64,000 bases of DNA from Okeania sp. SIO1I7 (GCA_010672585.1 JAAHGF010000003.1:440619-504618), one strand, 5' to 3'. Shown: positions 48,576-56,880, counted from the first letter of the stretch. Translations and numbers: made by a program. Notes: generated by a model from the sequence alone, not told the origin.

Positions 48576-48931
48576 CGGAAAATCTCCACATATAAATTGA
48601 TTATTTTTGAGAAATTTGTTGTTCTTGGCCTGGAAAAAGTTAGATTAGAAAAAATGGTAGGGCCGGAATGTTTCGTAGTTGGAGAAAACTACCCTACCAA
48701 AGAGAAAGACGACTTTAGTCAGTTACTGATAGAAAGAGTTCAACTATTTAAGTTGAGTTTTTGGTTTATCCGATAGGCCAAGTCCTCCTCTGCGATTTCA
48801 TCCGGGTCGTAACTCCTATTTTTGGGTTACGATATTATTGTAATGCAGATAAATTACATTGTCAATATATGCGTTACAATATTCGCATTACAAATTGGTA
48901 AACTAAAAGGAAATTTATATGGAAACAAAAA
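48576..48931. promoter_or_regulatory. Divergent control region with repeated GCRTTACAAW sites
   Basis: Three copies of a 10-bp site: ATTGTAATGC (reverse, 48837-48846), GCGTTACAAT (48871-48880) and GCATTACAAA (48885-48894), with weaker relatives GGTTACGATA (48825) and AAATTACATT (48851). They crowd just before the ribbon-helix-helix gene and would suit autoregulation by it. The proximal 200 bp toward 48575 show no repeats. Confidence 0.65.
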
Positions 48932-49138
48932 ATGAAGAAAGCGAAGCACAAGGAGTACGGAGAGATGAAGGATATTTCAATGACAGTCCGGGTAACTCAA
49001 ACAGCAGCCAGTGGATTGGTGGAGCTAGCGGAGAAGATGGGGGTATCCAAAGCCGACTTGATCGAGAAGATCGGTCGTCAGGAGATTCCTTTAGGTTCTG
49101 TTCCATCTCATTATTTGGGAAAATCCTCGATCGCCTAA
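48932..49138 (+). CDS. Ribbon-helix-helix (CopG/Arc-like) DNA-binding protein
   Basis: A 68-aa regulator. The core SMTVRVTQTAASGLVELAEK plus MGVSKADLIEKIG fits one beta strand and two helices of the ribbon-helix-helix fold. A better start may be the internal ATG at 48965, preceded by AAGGAG. A site that resembles a -1 frameshift signal (GGGAAAA, 49117-49123) could extend it by a coiled coil to 49278. Another frame, 48919-49278, overlaps it fully and has its own ribosome site; its first half looks random. It probably binds the repeated sites upstream. Confidence 0.75.
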   Translation: MKKAKHKEYGEMKDISMTVRVTQTAASGLVELAEKMGVSKADLIEKIGRQEIPLGSVPSHYLGKSSIA

Positions 49139-49278
49139 TTACTTCTTGGGAGGATCGAGAAAAGGAGGCGACTGATTGTCTAGATTGGTATCAGAACCAA
49201 GTTAATAGATGCCAACAGGAAATAAAAAGCTTAGAAGAGATTAAGGCCGAGTTGACAAAAAACACAGAAGGAAAATAA
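49117..49278 (+). other. Possible -1 frameshift extension: coiled-coil tail of the RHH protein
   Basis: From the slippery heptamer G-GGA-AAA (49117-49123) the -1 frame reads ILDRLITSWEDREKEATDCL and then a charged coiled coil (NRCQQEIKSLEEIKAELTKN) to a stop at 49276. This tail has no start codon of its own in the frame apart from the one at 48919. A 7-bp stem CTCGATC/GATCGAG (49126-49132 with 49153-49159) follows the heptamer. It may be programmed, or simply a disabling indel. Confidence 0.5.
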
Positions 49279-49327
49279 AACCTATCAGGAGTGCCGATCG
49301 CTTTAATTAGCGGTCGGTAATTTTATT

Positions 49328-49810
49328 ATGCAGAAAAATATTTCCAATCCATCCACACCCAAAATCGAAGCAGACCATTTAGGCCCATTGATGTTGTGGG
49401 ACGAAAGAGTTGAGTGGATCGTTAAAATCCCAGCACATTTACAAGGGACAAATCTATATGATTTTATCGGGTTTGTCCCAAATGTCCATGTAGTCAGTTC
49501 TTTTGTGCACAATGGACAAGTAGTGCCGATGGTGAGTTTTTGTTTGTTCGACCCTCTCGCGTTACAAACAGATATAGAGACAGTAGTAATATTACAGGAG
49601 TTTCAGGAAAAGCCGGACAAGGAATGGCAAAGGCTGGCAAAGCAAATTCTCTGCGATCATATAGCAAAAGAAGTTCACTTAACTTTGGAAGCGACAAGAA
49701 CAATGGTCAAAGGAGAAGTGCTGAACATTCCCTACTCAGCCAGTTTCATCACTATTCAAACTTTGATGTTGGAACGGAGAGAACTCCTGGATGAACATCG
49801 CGACAATTAG
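49328..49810 (+). CDS. Island protein of unknown function, 160 aa
   Basis: A 160-aa soluble protein, mixed alpha/beta, with no recognised motif. It follows the RHH gene by about 50 bp and overlaps the next gene by 20 bp, so the three probably share one rightward transcript. The C terminus LMLERRELLDEHRDN is highly charged. No function is assigned. Confidence 0.6.
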   Translation: MQKNISNPSTPKIEADHLGPLMLWDERVEWIVKIPAHLQGTNLYDFIGFVPNVHVVSSFVHNGQVVPMVSFCLFDPLALQTDIETVVILQEFQEKPDKEWQRLAKQILCDHIAKEVHLTLEATRTMVKGEVLNIPYSASFITIQTLMLERRELLDEHRDN

Positions 49811-50486
49811 AGCAGGCGAGTGGATAAAAGTCATCAGGGCCAAACATCCATTGAATGGAGAAGTGTTGGAAGTGCTGGAAGTCGATCTGGACGAGCGGGA
49901 ACTTAAGGTTTTCCACGAAGGGACGGGAGTAACATTTCTTAAACCGTCGGAGGTGGGACCCTACCCAAAACCTAAAACTTCAAAGGCTGATTCTCCCCCC
50001 ACGACCCCCGACAACACAGTGGCCAGAATTAAATCTTTGATAGAAAGATATAGACAAATAGGAGGCAAGATTGACCGTCAATTTGTGGAGGAAATATTAC
50101 CCGATGAACTTGTGGAGGAAATATTCAAAAGTCACGGCTCAACTGTACTAGATAATAAATCCTCCACGAGCTACGACTGCAATAAATCCTCCACGAAACA
50201 TCAAGAAATAGGCGATCGCTCAGATACCTCCTTCTCTGTTAAAAAGCCAGGAAGGCCAAAGGGAGCGACAAACAAAACCCCTGCTTCTGGATGGGTAGAT
50301 ACCCGATATAATAACCGCATGGGAACCACTAATTATTATTGGTGCGTGAATAAATATAAGTGGATGACCGCAAAAATTTCTGTTCCGTCGCACAAAGTAG
50401 AGACCGTCCGACAAATGATTAACCTCAAAGTTCCAGCAGAGGAAATAGAGAATTATTTGAAAGGCAAGGAGGAAATTATATTTTGA
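49791..50486 (+). CDS. AT-hook-containing island protein, 231 aa
   Basis: A 231-aa protein. The N-terminal part (about 1-60) looks like a small beta domain (GEWIKVIRAKHPLNGEVLEV). A helical segment (about 78-115) follows, then a Ser-rich linker and an AT-hook-like motif KKPGRPKGATNK near 150-162, which suggests minor-groove DNA binding. The C terminus (about 165-231) is a compact basic domain. The start ATG overlaps the previous gene by 20 bp. A regulatory or nucleoid role is inferred. Confidence 0.6.
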   Translation: MNIATIRAGEWIKVIRAKHPLNGEVLEVLEVDLDERELKVFHEGTGVTFLKPSEVGPYPKPKTSKADSPPTTPDNTVARIKSLIERYRQIGGKIDRQFVEEILPDELVEEIFKSHGSTVLDNKSSTSYDCNKSSTKHQEIGDRSDTSFSVKKPGRPKGATNKTPASGWVDTRYNNRMGTTNYYWCVNKYKWMTAKISVPSHKVETVRQMINLKVPAEEIENYLKGKEEIIF

Positions 50487-50743
50487 GGAGAATAAAACCA
50501 CGGGAGTATTCGCGCCCGCTTTTTAGTGAAGTTGAATTAATAGCCAAAGGGTATAGGATGCCAAGAGTAAAGGTTGAAGTTTGGGATGGTCGAACAGGTG
50601 TCTCTTTCCCTTTGTCTATCTTCGCTCCCAAAGTAAAATATCTGTTTGTTAGTGATGGAAGTTGCGATCGCTACTATGGCAAGATGTTTGTTAATCAACC
50701 AGCATATTCATATGGAATTCGGCTACATAATATATATTGGTAA
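50483..50743 (+). CDS. Small island protein, 86 aa
   Basis: An 86-aa protein that begins at a TTG overlapping the previous stop (TTGA), preceded by AAGGAGG, so translation is coupled. A start at the internal ATG 50558 would leave 61 residues. No motif is recognised. It is the last gene of the RHH-led rightward transcript. Confidence 0.5.
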   Translation: MRRIKPREYSRPLFSEVELIAKGYRMPRVKVEVWDGRTGVSFPLSIFAPKVKYLFVSDGSCDRYYGKMFVNQPAYSYGIRLHNIYW

Positions 50744-51182
50744 TTCTATAGTTACCCCAGCTTCTCCTACTCCCCTACTCCCCTACTCCCTACCTTCTAA
50801 CAAAAGGTACAGCTCCCCAGTCTAAATTTCAGATTTTCTCAGTGGTGAAAGTCACCACTCATGGAAAAATTTTGGTATGCTAAGGAGGAGACAGGAGAAA
50901 CCTCATCAGAAAGAGGGCCTATTTAGACTCGCTTTGGGAATTTTTTTCACCTTGAGATTGGTTCTTCTCACCTGTCTGAAAAGCGCCCTCAGACTGGGTT
51001 TGGCTTCCAAAGTGTTGGAAGCCATTTCACCCTTCTAACTTAAGGAACCTTCACGACTTCCCCCCATATATAAGGTAAACCACAGAAAATATTTATTTTC
51101 TTTACTTTCAACCCTCAAAAACTCCTCAAACCTGTATAAATTGGTAAGATATTAAAAGTAGTTTTAAAATATTTTCTGTAGT
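50744..51182 (+). other. Noncoding region with three hairpins before the tyrosine recombinase
   Basis: Contains a CTCCCCTA repeat run (about 50766-50795). Three clean hairpins follow: AGTGGTGA/TCACCACT (50841-50859), GTCTGA/TCAGAC (50974-50994) and a 10-bp TGGCTTCCAA/TTGGAAGCCA (51001-51024). No open frame fits. It could be an attachment region, a structured RNA or the leader of the recombinase gene. Confidence 0.55.
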
Positions 51183-51722
51183 TTGAAGAGAAAGTTTTTG
51201 TACGAGTCAGAAATAGATGCTCTACTGGATGCTGCTAAAGCCAGCAGTAAATCTGTGAGAAATCTAGCCTTAGTTTTGGTAATGTACCGACATGGCTTAA
51301 GAGCTACTGAGGCGTTGGCCATGCAATGGCAAGATATTAACTTCAAAGCTCAGGAAATCTACATCCGTCGCTGCAAGGGTTCCGTGAGTGGTGCTGCTCC
51401 TTTGTGGAGTGACGAACTCAAAGCACTCAGTAATTATCGGAAAAAAAGTGGCGATCGCGACTTCGGCTTTGTGTGGTTGGGTCAAGGTCACAAACCTTTG
51501 TCCTACGATGGCCTGTACAGATTAATCAAAACATTAGGAGAAGCTGCCGACTTACCATTCCCATTACATCCTCATCAACTCCGTCATAGCTGCGGGTATC
51601 ATTCGATAAACAAAGGCCACGACGTGAGGCTAGTGCAGCAGCTACTTGGCCACAAGTCAATCACTAACACAGTTAGATACACTGAACTTGCAGCCGGAGC
51701 CTTAAGGAAGCTGGTTGATTGA
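51183..51722 (+). CDS. Single-domain tyrosine recombinase
   Basis: A 179-aa phage-integrase-family protein that consists only of the catalytic domain. The first Arg is in MYRHGLRATEALAMQW, the Lys in IRRCKGSVSG, the box HPHQLRHSCGYHSINKG holds His-x-x-Arg, and LLGHKSITNTVRY gives the last His and nucleophile Tyr. It lacks the N-terminal core-binding domain, like FimB-type proteins. The start is a TTG. It is convergent with the leftward cassette (51777). Likely an integrase, invertase or resolvase of the island. Confidence 0.85.
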   Translation: MKRKFLYESEIDALLDAAKASSKSVRNLALVLVMYRHGLRATEALAMQWQDINFKAQEIYIRRCKGSVSGAAPLWSDELKALSNYRKKSGDRDFGFVWLGQGHKPLSYDGLYRLIKTLGEAADLPFPLHPHQLRHSCGYHSINKGHDVRLVQQLLGHKSITNTVRYTELAAGALRKLVD

Positions 51723-51776
51723 ATTAGTAGGAATTTTACTGAGAGAATTGCGATCGCGATTTTCTCGATACAAAAA

Positions 51777-52277
51777 TCATACTGGAGTGGGGCAAGTCCC
51801 TAGTCCCCAATCAACGTATAAGTCCCGTGGGTCGGTCTCTCGCAACCAACTGACAAATAGTTGAAAGTCCACAATTGAATATATACCAACACAGCCAGCA
51901 GTACCCGGTGCCCATTGCCAGTTCCAGTCTATGTGGATTTCTATAGCGCTGCGGTCAGTGCCTTTAGGTCCCAAGTAATCCAACGGAACAGTTACTGGTC
52001 CGATTCCAGACTGCCAAACGTTACCAGAATAATTATCTTTGCCATCAGCCCATTCAATATCGTGAACATACCATTTGCCCTCTGGTAATGGTTCTAGTGA
52101 GCCTGACCAAGATTCATCTCCTGTCCGAAAGAATTGTCTACCAGGCGCTCCGGAGCAACATTGAATCTTATCAGTAAAAATTCTATCTTTGTAATAGGAT
52201 AACTTGAGAACGTTGCATCCATATTTATCCTTATTTCCGGTGTTGGTTAAGGTTAGAAAGTTCGTTGGTTCAGTCAT
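51777..52277 (-). CDS. L,D-transpeptidase-fold-like protein (candidate lysin)
   Basis: A 166-aa protein. The segment IEIHIDWNWQWAPGTAGCVG has the order His-x(n)-Thr-x-Gly-Cys-Val, which recalls the active site of YkuD/Tlde1-type L,D-transpeptidase-fold enzymes; GRQFFRTGDESWSGSLEPLP and LPEGKWYV precede it as in those families. No signal peptide is seen. It sits at the end of a leftward cassette behind a gene for a very small membrane protein (52567-52740), so a lysis or cell-wall-remodelling role is inferred. Confidence 0.6.
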   Translation of the reverse strand: MTEPTNFLTLTNTGNKDKYGCNVLKLSYYKDRIFTDKIQCCSGAPGRQFFRTGDESWSGSLEPLPEGKWYVHDIEWADGKDNYSGNVWQSGIGPVTVPLDYLGPKGTDRSAIEIHIDWNWQWAPGTAGCVGIYSIVDFQLFVSWLRETDPRDLYVDWGLGTCPTPV

Positions 52278-52318
52278 ATTTATTTAGTTGTTTAAACGTC
52301 TATTCAATATTCAAGATT

Positions 52319-52537
52319 TCAATCTTTCATCAAAGAGTCAATCTTATCCCATTTTGTCAACTTCTTGTTCAGGCTGTTGGTTATTTCTTCTGCTAACTTA
52401 ACAGTCTTACACTCGCACACAAGCATTTCATTGTTTGGCCCTTCAGCAAACTGAAAAAAACCGTCTTTCACACAAGCACTGTCGCTAAAAAAAACCTTGC
52501 ATCCTTCCCATCTGAAAAAACCTTTTATTTCTATCAT
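52319..52537 (-). CDS. Small island protein, 72 aa
   Basis: A 72-aa protein, beta-rich in the first half (IEIKGFFRWEGCKVFFSDSA) with three cysteines, and helical and basic at the C terminus. It lies between the small membrane protein and the candidate lysin in one leftward cassette. No family is recognised. Confidence 0.5.
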   Translation of the reverse strand: MIEIKGFFRWEGCKVFFSDSACVKDGFFQFAEGPNNEMLVCECKTVKLAEEITNSLNKKLTKWDKIDSLMKD

Positions 52538-52566
52538 AAGACTTATTTATTATTCGTTTGGTAAAG

Positions 52567-52740
52567 CTAATACCGAGAGATTTGTAGCAAGGAAATATTA
52601 CTGCCAATAGAAGACATTAGCAATGTTGTCAATATGATAAAAAAGGATAGAACAAACAGGCGGAAAAATCTAGCATCGAACGGATTTTTTTTAACCATCC
52701 TATTCTGTTTTTTGTCTTTCATTCCCCTTGTAAACGACAT
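52567..52740 (-). CDS. 57-aa single-helix membrane protein (holin/spanin-like candidate)
   Basis: Reading left from ATG 52740 gives 57 residues: a highly basic N terminus (MSFTRGMKDKKQNRMVKKNP) and then one membrane helix (RLFVLSFFIILTTLLMSSIG), ending at TAG 52567-52569. GAGGCGG precedes the start by 5 bp. Its size, topology and place two genes before the candidate lysin resemble small phage lysis proteins, but such shapes are common and the assignment is only an inference. Confidence 0.5.
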   Translation of the reverse strand: MSFTRGMKDKKQNRMVKKNPFDARFFRLFVLSFFIILTTLLMSSIGSNISLLQISRY

Positions 52741-52895
52741 TTGTTCCGCCTCGTTTATTGCTGTTTATTGTCACCTTCTATCTCAAATTATGGTGCAATA
52801 CAATTTGAAATGACAGTAACTATTACTAACTTTTTTGCCCCGCCGAAATAACTTTGGTTGAAAGACGAAGCTTCTAATTTGCTGTGACAAAAAAA

Positions 52896-53570
52896 TTATG
52901 GTTCTGACATCTGCTCAATCACTGTAGCTTCAATGATTCCGCTAAACCTATAATTTATATCTCTGGTAAGGTTGGAACCAAAAATTACCGGATACCTATT
53001 ATCATCTTCGTTGTACTGAAGCTTGATAGCGTCGGTATCTCCTAACGAAATCGTTTTCAGGGGATTCAGCCAATCAATAGTACTTCCATTATCGGAATTA
53101 GTCCATAAGTTCAAGGTTGTTGAATCTAAGGTGACATCTTGTCCTGGTCTTCTTTGCAGGGGAATCCGAAAATACTCTCTAATCTCAGTCTGTCCGTAAT
53201 CTGTACCGTTGTCACTGTTGTATTGCGTGAGCGTAGCTTCTGGCACTTGTTGCACTCCGTTCGCCACATACTCCCCAGTGATGTAGTAAAGATTCATTGA
53301 TGGGTTGATTTGCTGATAAGCGAAAGAATTAACACTAGGAGTAGCTGTTGGCTGAAGTTCGGCAGGAAACTCTTTGGTGAGATTTTCTTCCGCATAAAAT
53401 AACTCTAGCTCTGCTGTACCTGATTTTAATATAGGAATTGGGGTCCCTGCTTCTTTTAACTCCTTGACAGAGATTTCGGGAGGGAGACCGTTAGTTTTTG
53501 CCGAATCTCTAATGTCACTTAAAATGTTGATTAGTATGTCGAGATTTTCGATCCGAATAAGTCCAGGCAT
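52896..53570 (-). CDS. Island protein of unknown function, 224 aa
   Basis: A 224-aa protein. A helical N terminus (IRIENLDILINILSDIRDSA) is followed by a long beta-rich region with many Thr, Asn and Tyr residues (about 75-224), as in many phage tail-side or baseplate proteins. No catalytic motif or signal peptide is seen. It is in the leftward cassette, 89 bp after the 176-aa gene. A structural role is plausible but unproven. Confidence 0.6.
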   Translation of the reverse strand: MPGLIRIENLDILINILSDIRDSAKTNGLPPEISVKELKEAGTPIPILKSGTAELELFYAEENLTKEFPAELQPTATPSVNSFAYQQINPSMNLYYITGEYVANGVQQVPEATLTQYNSDNGTDYGQTEIREYFRIPLQRRPGQDVTLDSTTLNLWTNSDNGSTIDWLNPLKTISLGDTDAIKLQYNEDDNRYPVIFGSNLTRDINYRFSGIIEATVIEQMSEP

Positions 53571-53659
53571 TGGTTTTTTTTCTTAATGTTTGCTTTAGTT
53601 TTATTATATCAAATTGCTAATTTATTGTTGACACGAAAAAGACAATTCCTAGCAGAGTA

Positions 53660-54190
53660 TCAAGCAAATATATCGCTGTAATTTCCTTGCAAATAAGCAG
53701 CAGCTTTTGGCTTGCTGCCAGTTGTAATTACTGGCAATTCAAAGTCAAAACTTATTAAACAGTTTGTGCCTAAAATCCCTACTTCTATATCTTCAAATTC
53801 TCTTTCTAAATACTCTACTTGAGCAGGGTTGAAATTTAAGATTTTTTCTGCTCTATATTGAGCGGAAATGGCTTGGTATAAGGCAGCACTGATATTAGTA
53901 CAGAGTTGGTCGCCTCCTCCGGTTTCAGAATAACCATATTCATAGACATCAACTACTCTAATTTCACTCCTGTCAGAATTTGAAACCTCTACAAAATTAA
54001 CAGGGATAACGATTGTCCCAGTTGCCGTTTTAGGCGTTTCGTAACGAACGGAGAAATTAGTTAGATAATCTAATCCGTTAGGGTTGGTAGACTGGTTACT
54101 TTCTATCTCATCTATTTTGAGCAATAAAGCAAAAGTTCTTTCTTCTAATGTAGCATAGTCGCTAAATTCGTCAGTACTGTTGAATAACAT
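53660..54190 (-). CDS. Island protein of unknown function, 176 aa
   Basis: A 176-aa acidic protein, first gene of the leftward cassette. It has a helical head (YATLEERTFALLLKIDEIES) and a beta-rich body with no motif recognised. It is divergent from the rightward cassette across 126 bp, which must contain promoters for both. The start ATG is preceded by weak AAGAA. It may be a minor structural protein by context. Confidence 0.6.
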   Translation of the reverse strand: MLFNSTDEFSDYATLEERTFALLLKIDEIESNQSTNPNGLDYLTNFSVRYETPKTATGTIVIPVNFVEVSNSDRSEIRVVDVYEYGYSETGGGDQLCTNISAALYQAISAQYRAEKILNFNPAQVEYLEREFEDIEVGILGTNCLISFDFELPVITTGSKPKAAAYLQGNYSDIFA

Positions 54191-54316
54191 ATAATAAAGA
54201 TTTTCTTGCTAGAATTAATAGTATAGTAAAATTTTGTTCAAAGGCAGGCAGCAGGATAAAGGAAATGGTAAATTTAGACGATAGACTTTTCACACTATCC
54301 CTAAGCAATTATTGAT
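54191..54316. promoter_or_regulatory. Divergent promoter region of the two island cassettes
   Basis: 126 bp between leftward (54190) and rightward (54317) genes. AT-rich, with TATAGTA near 54230 as a possible -10 element. No repeated operator was recognised and no GCRTTACAA site occurs here. Confidence 0.5.
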
Positions 54317-55006
54317 ATGGGTGAAGCACCTCTAAATTTGAAAAAATGGGATGATACCCTCATTCCTGATAGGTTAACAAACATTGGAACTAGGCTCGGC
54401 GCTATAGAGTCTCAACTGCACTTAATCTATGAAATGTTTAAGCCACCCAGCATAGGAGGAAGCGAAGAAATGCCAGCACCGTTAAAAGTAGGGCTAGAAG
54501 TACCAACAGGAGCTAACTTTGAGTTTCCTGACAGATTTAACAATTGGAGCGGACAGAATTGGATTCGCGATCGACTAGATTCTGACTTAGGCATTGATGG
54601 ACATAAGTTTTTTACTTTTAAAAGCTTTGACTTAGACACCAGCTTGAGAAACGGATACAACTTTACTGTAGATATAGACCCTGCATTTACCACTGTTGAT
54701 ACAAATGCTACTCCCTATATCCAATGCTATCTGCTTAACCCTGTTAAGATAGCAAAACTAGGTTTGCAGTTTCTTGGTGGATGGTCAGATGATTTTTTGG
54801 GGATTTTTCCTGAAGAGTTGGTTGGATGGGTAAAAAACGGTAACTGGGCAGGGCAACTTTCGACGACCCCCAACGAAATAACGCTCAAGCCTAATTTATT
54901 ATCTTGGGTAGGTTTTTTTTCGGTAAAAGTTCAAGGTGAGGGGTGGAAATCTGCGGTCATCAATTACGAACAAACAACCAGTAAATTTATGATTTTAGGA
55001 TATTAA
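54317..55006 (+). CDS. Island protein of unknown function, 229 aa
   Basis: A 229-aa protein. It opens with a short helical segment containing DRLTNIGTRLGAIESQLHLI (a possible trimeric coiled coil, about 18-42) and then becomes a beta-rich domain with many aromatic residues (about 60-229). A coiled-coil stalk followed by a beta head is the layout of fibre-like or receptor-binding proteins, but no family is recognised. First gene of the ten-gene rightward cassette; the next starts 5 bp after it. Confidence 0.6.
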   Translation: MGEAPLNLKKWDDTLIPDRLTNIGTRLGAIESQLHLIYEMFKPPSIGGSEEMPAPLKVGLEVPTGANFEFPDRFNNWSGQNWIRDRLDSDLGIDGHKFFTFKSFDLDTSLRNGYNFTVDIDPAFTTVDTNATPYIQCYLLNPVKIAKLGLQFLGGWSDDFLGIFPEELVGWVKNGNWAGQLSTTPNEITLKPNLLSWVGFFSVKVQGEGWKSAVINYEQTTSKFMILGY

Positions 55007-55011
55007 CCAAA

Positions 55012-55581
55012 ATGAGAATTGCAATCGTGGGCGACCATCACGCAAGGCGTTTGCCAGCAGACTATAATAATGGGATTACTAGCTTGCCTGCTTGGGATAT
55101 AGAATTTAAGCAGATAGTCGAAGAAGTTATTTCCCAAGATTTTGACCGCATTTACATTTCCCCTGGGTTTTATTTGATGGGAATAAAGAAAGCCAATAAG
55201 GCAATTGGAGCATTGGCTACTGGAGACTTTGAAATTGAGTACGAAGAGGAGGAACGAGGATTCTATTCTTGCTCTGATTGGCGTCAGTTTATAAAAAATG
55301 AGGCTGACAATATTTATCTCTGGAATGCTTGGCAAGAAGCCGTAAAAAACCTTTACAATTTGTCTGACAAAATCTGGCTGTTGCCAATATCTATGTATTG
55401 GTATGAGCTAAGAATTAAGGAAGATATAATTAGGATGTATTCAAGTTTTTGCGCTAGATTTTCTCGGCTAGTCAACGTTGCAGCAGTCTTTCAAGGTAAT
55501 AGATTTTATCATAAAAATAGATATGGAAGTTTGACCGACGATGCCGTATCTTTGCTAGAACTAATTTTAGAAAATGGGTAA
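55012..55581 (+). CDS. Island protein, 189 aa (weakly SGNH-hydrolase-like start)
   Basis: A 189-aa alpha/beta protein. The beginning MRIAIVGDHHARRLP recalls the GDS(L)-type first block of SGNH hydrolases, with His in the place of the catalytic Ser, and LLPISMYWYEL could be a second strand. The usual Asn and DxxH blocks are not convincing, so catalysis cannot be claimed. It overlaps the next gene by 8 bp. Alternatively an unrelated Rossmann-like fold. Confidence 0.55.
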   Translation: MRIAIVGDHHARRLPADYNNGITSLPAWDIEFKQIVEEVISQDFDRIYISPGFYLMGIKKANKAIGALATGDFEIEYEEEERGFYSCSDWRQFIKNEADNIYLWNAWQEAVKNLYNLSDKIWLLPISMYWYELRIKEDIIRMYSSFCARFSRLVNVAAVFQGNRFYHKNRYGSLTDDAVSLLELILENG

Positions 55582-55921
55582 AAGAAAACGCCGTAAACAA
55601 GGCAGAAATCAAGAGCCTAACCTAGATAAAGACCGCAGCAAACCTACTTCAGACAAGGACGCGACTAACAGAATACCTAATAAGAAGGACTTGCGAAAAA
55701 CTATTTCTCAGGTAATTCAGAACAGAAAAGCAGAGCTGATAACTGAATTTTATTTACAGAGGAAATTTAACCAGTCTGTCACGCTCAACAATTTTCTTGA
55801 GCAGTGGGTAAATGGATTTGAAAATCAGGTTAAAAAGAAAGAGAAGACTGCTATTGAATACGACCGGAAGGTAGAGAAAATCAATGACGACGGTCAACCT
55901 TTTAAACATAGGAGCAAGTGA
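55574..55921 (+). CDS. Basic island protein, 115 aa
   Basis: A 115-aa very basic protein. The first 45 residues are low in complexity and rich in Lys, Arg, Asp and Asn (MGKRKRRKQGRNQEPNLDKD); residues about 50-100 are helical with a likely coiled coil. Nucleic-acid binding or scaffolding is possible. It is coupled on both sides by overlaps (8 bp upstream, GTGA downstream). Confidence 0.6.
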   Translation: MGKRKRRKQGRNQEPNLDKDRSKPTSDKDATNRIPNKKDLRKTISQVIQNRKAELITEFYLQRKFNQSVTLNNFLEQWVNGFENQVKKKEKTAIEYDRKVEKINDDGQPFKHRSK

Positions 55922-56880
55922 TTATGGAGGTAACAACAGGCGTAGACTTGAATAAGTTGTGGGTAGCTTTTGAACGCAAAACTTCGCCACAAAGGAATTG
56001 GTTAAAGCAGAAAGGTAAGGAGATTAGTGATTTCGTTGACGAGCAAGTACGATATTTTAGAGATGTTACGCCGGAGAATATTATTGAAGGCGGTAAAGTC
56101 TTGCTTGACAAAGTCTCAAAGCGAGATTGGGGGTTTTTTAAGGATTGGCTGGCAGAAGCTCCCTTTGTTGCTAAGGCAGCAGGATTGGCTGCATCCGCTG
56201 GCAGTATCGGCGTGGCAATATTGTCCGGGGTGAAGGTAGTGGGTTCTGTTGCTGCTACTGGTTTAGGGAAGTTTGTCACCGGTGTCGCGGTGACAGCAGG
56301 TTTGAGTCGTGCCAGATTTTTTGAAGGGACTTTCCAATATGCTGAACAAGCACTCAATTTCGACTGGAATATCAATTTAGACAAGTTTGTCAAGCAATTG
56401 CAATCACGCCTTGACGATTTCTACTCTGACGCTTTCGGTAGCCTTGGTTCAGCTTTTGGGCGCTCTGCTGCTACTATTATTGTTAATCGCGAGCTAGGTA
56501 GCGCTAGGGTGCGGATTAACTCTACAACTTGTGCTGTAGCTACCTTGGTAGACCCATCTGTAGAGAATGACCTGATTGACGCTCTTACCGATATTTGCTT
56601 TAGCGGTCGGGCTGTTATCACTCAGATACTGACAATGATCAGCTTTGTCGGAGTACGACAGATAGCAGCGAACGTTTTAGATAAGCCAGAGTGGGTTGAC
56701 GGTGGTGACTCGCCTTTTATTATCAGTGAGAAGGTTGAGGAAGTTTGGGAAGCTCATAAGAAAAATCATCCAGAGTATAAATATTTATGGAAATTTTCTG
56801 AAACATTTTTTAGTGCATTTGGCGATCGTATGCGAGACTTACTGACGGACGAGGAGACTTGGTTGGAGGTTGTGCGGTGA
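55918..56880 (+). CDS. Island protein with glycine/alanine-rich hydrophobic segment, 320 aa
   Basis: A 320-aa protein. A helical head (about 1-80) is followed by a strongly hydrophobic Ala/Gly/Val-rich stretch of about 45 residues (VAKAAGLAASAGSIGVAILS and on), which could make two membrane passes or a pore-forming hairpin; the rest is helical. A GTG at 55918 overlaps the previous stop (GTGA); ATG 55924 is an equally good start. The arrangement recalls tape-measure or injection-pore proteins at small size, which is only an inference. Confidence 0.6.
   Translation: MIMEVTTGVDLNKLWVAFERKTSPQRNWLKQKGKEISDFVDEQVRYFRDVTPENIIEGGKVLLDKVSKRDWGFFKDWLAEAPFVAKAAGLAASAGSIGVAILSGVKVVGSVAATGLGKFVTGVAVTAGLSRARFFEGTFQYAEQALNFDWNINLDKFVKQLQSRLDDFYSDAFGSLGSAFGRSAATIIVNRELGSARVRINSTTCAVATLVDPSVENDLIDALTDICFSGRAVITQILTMISFVGVRQIAANVLDKPEWVDGGDSPFIISEKVEEVWEAHKKNHPEYKYLWKFSETFFSAFGDRMRDLLTDEETWLEVVR

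Noticed and set aside
55012..55581. SGNH esterase
   Set aside because: The GDS-like block has His instead of Ser, and the Asn and DxxH blocks are not convincing; kept as unknown.
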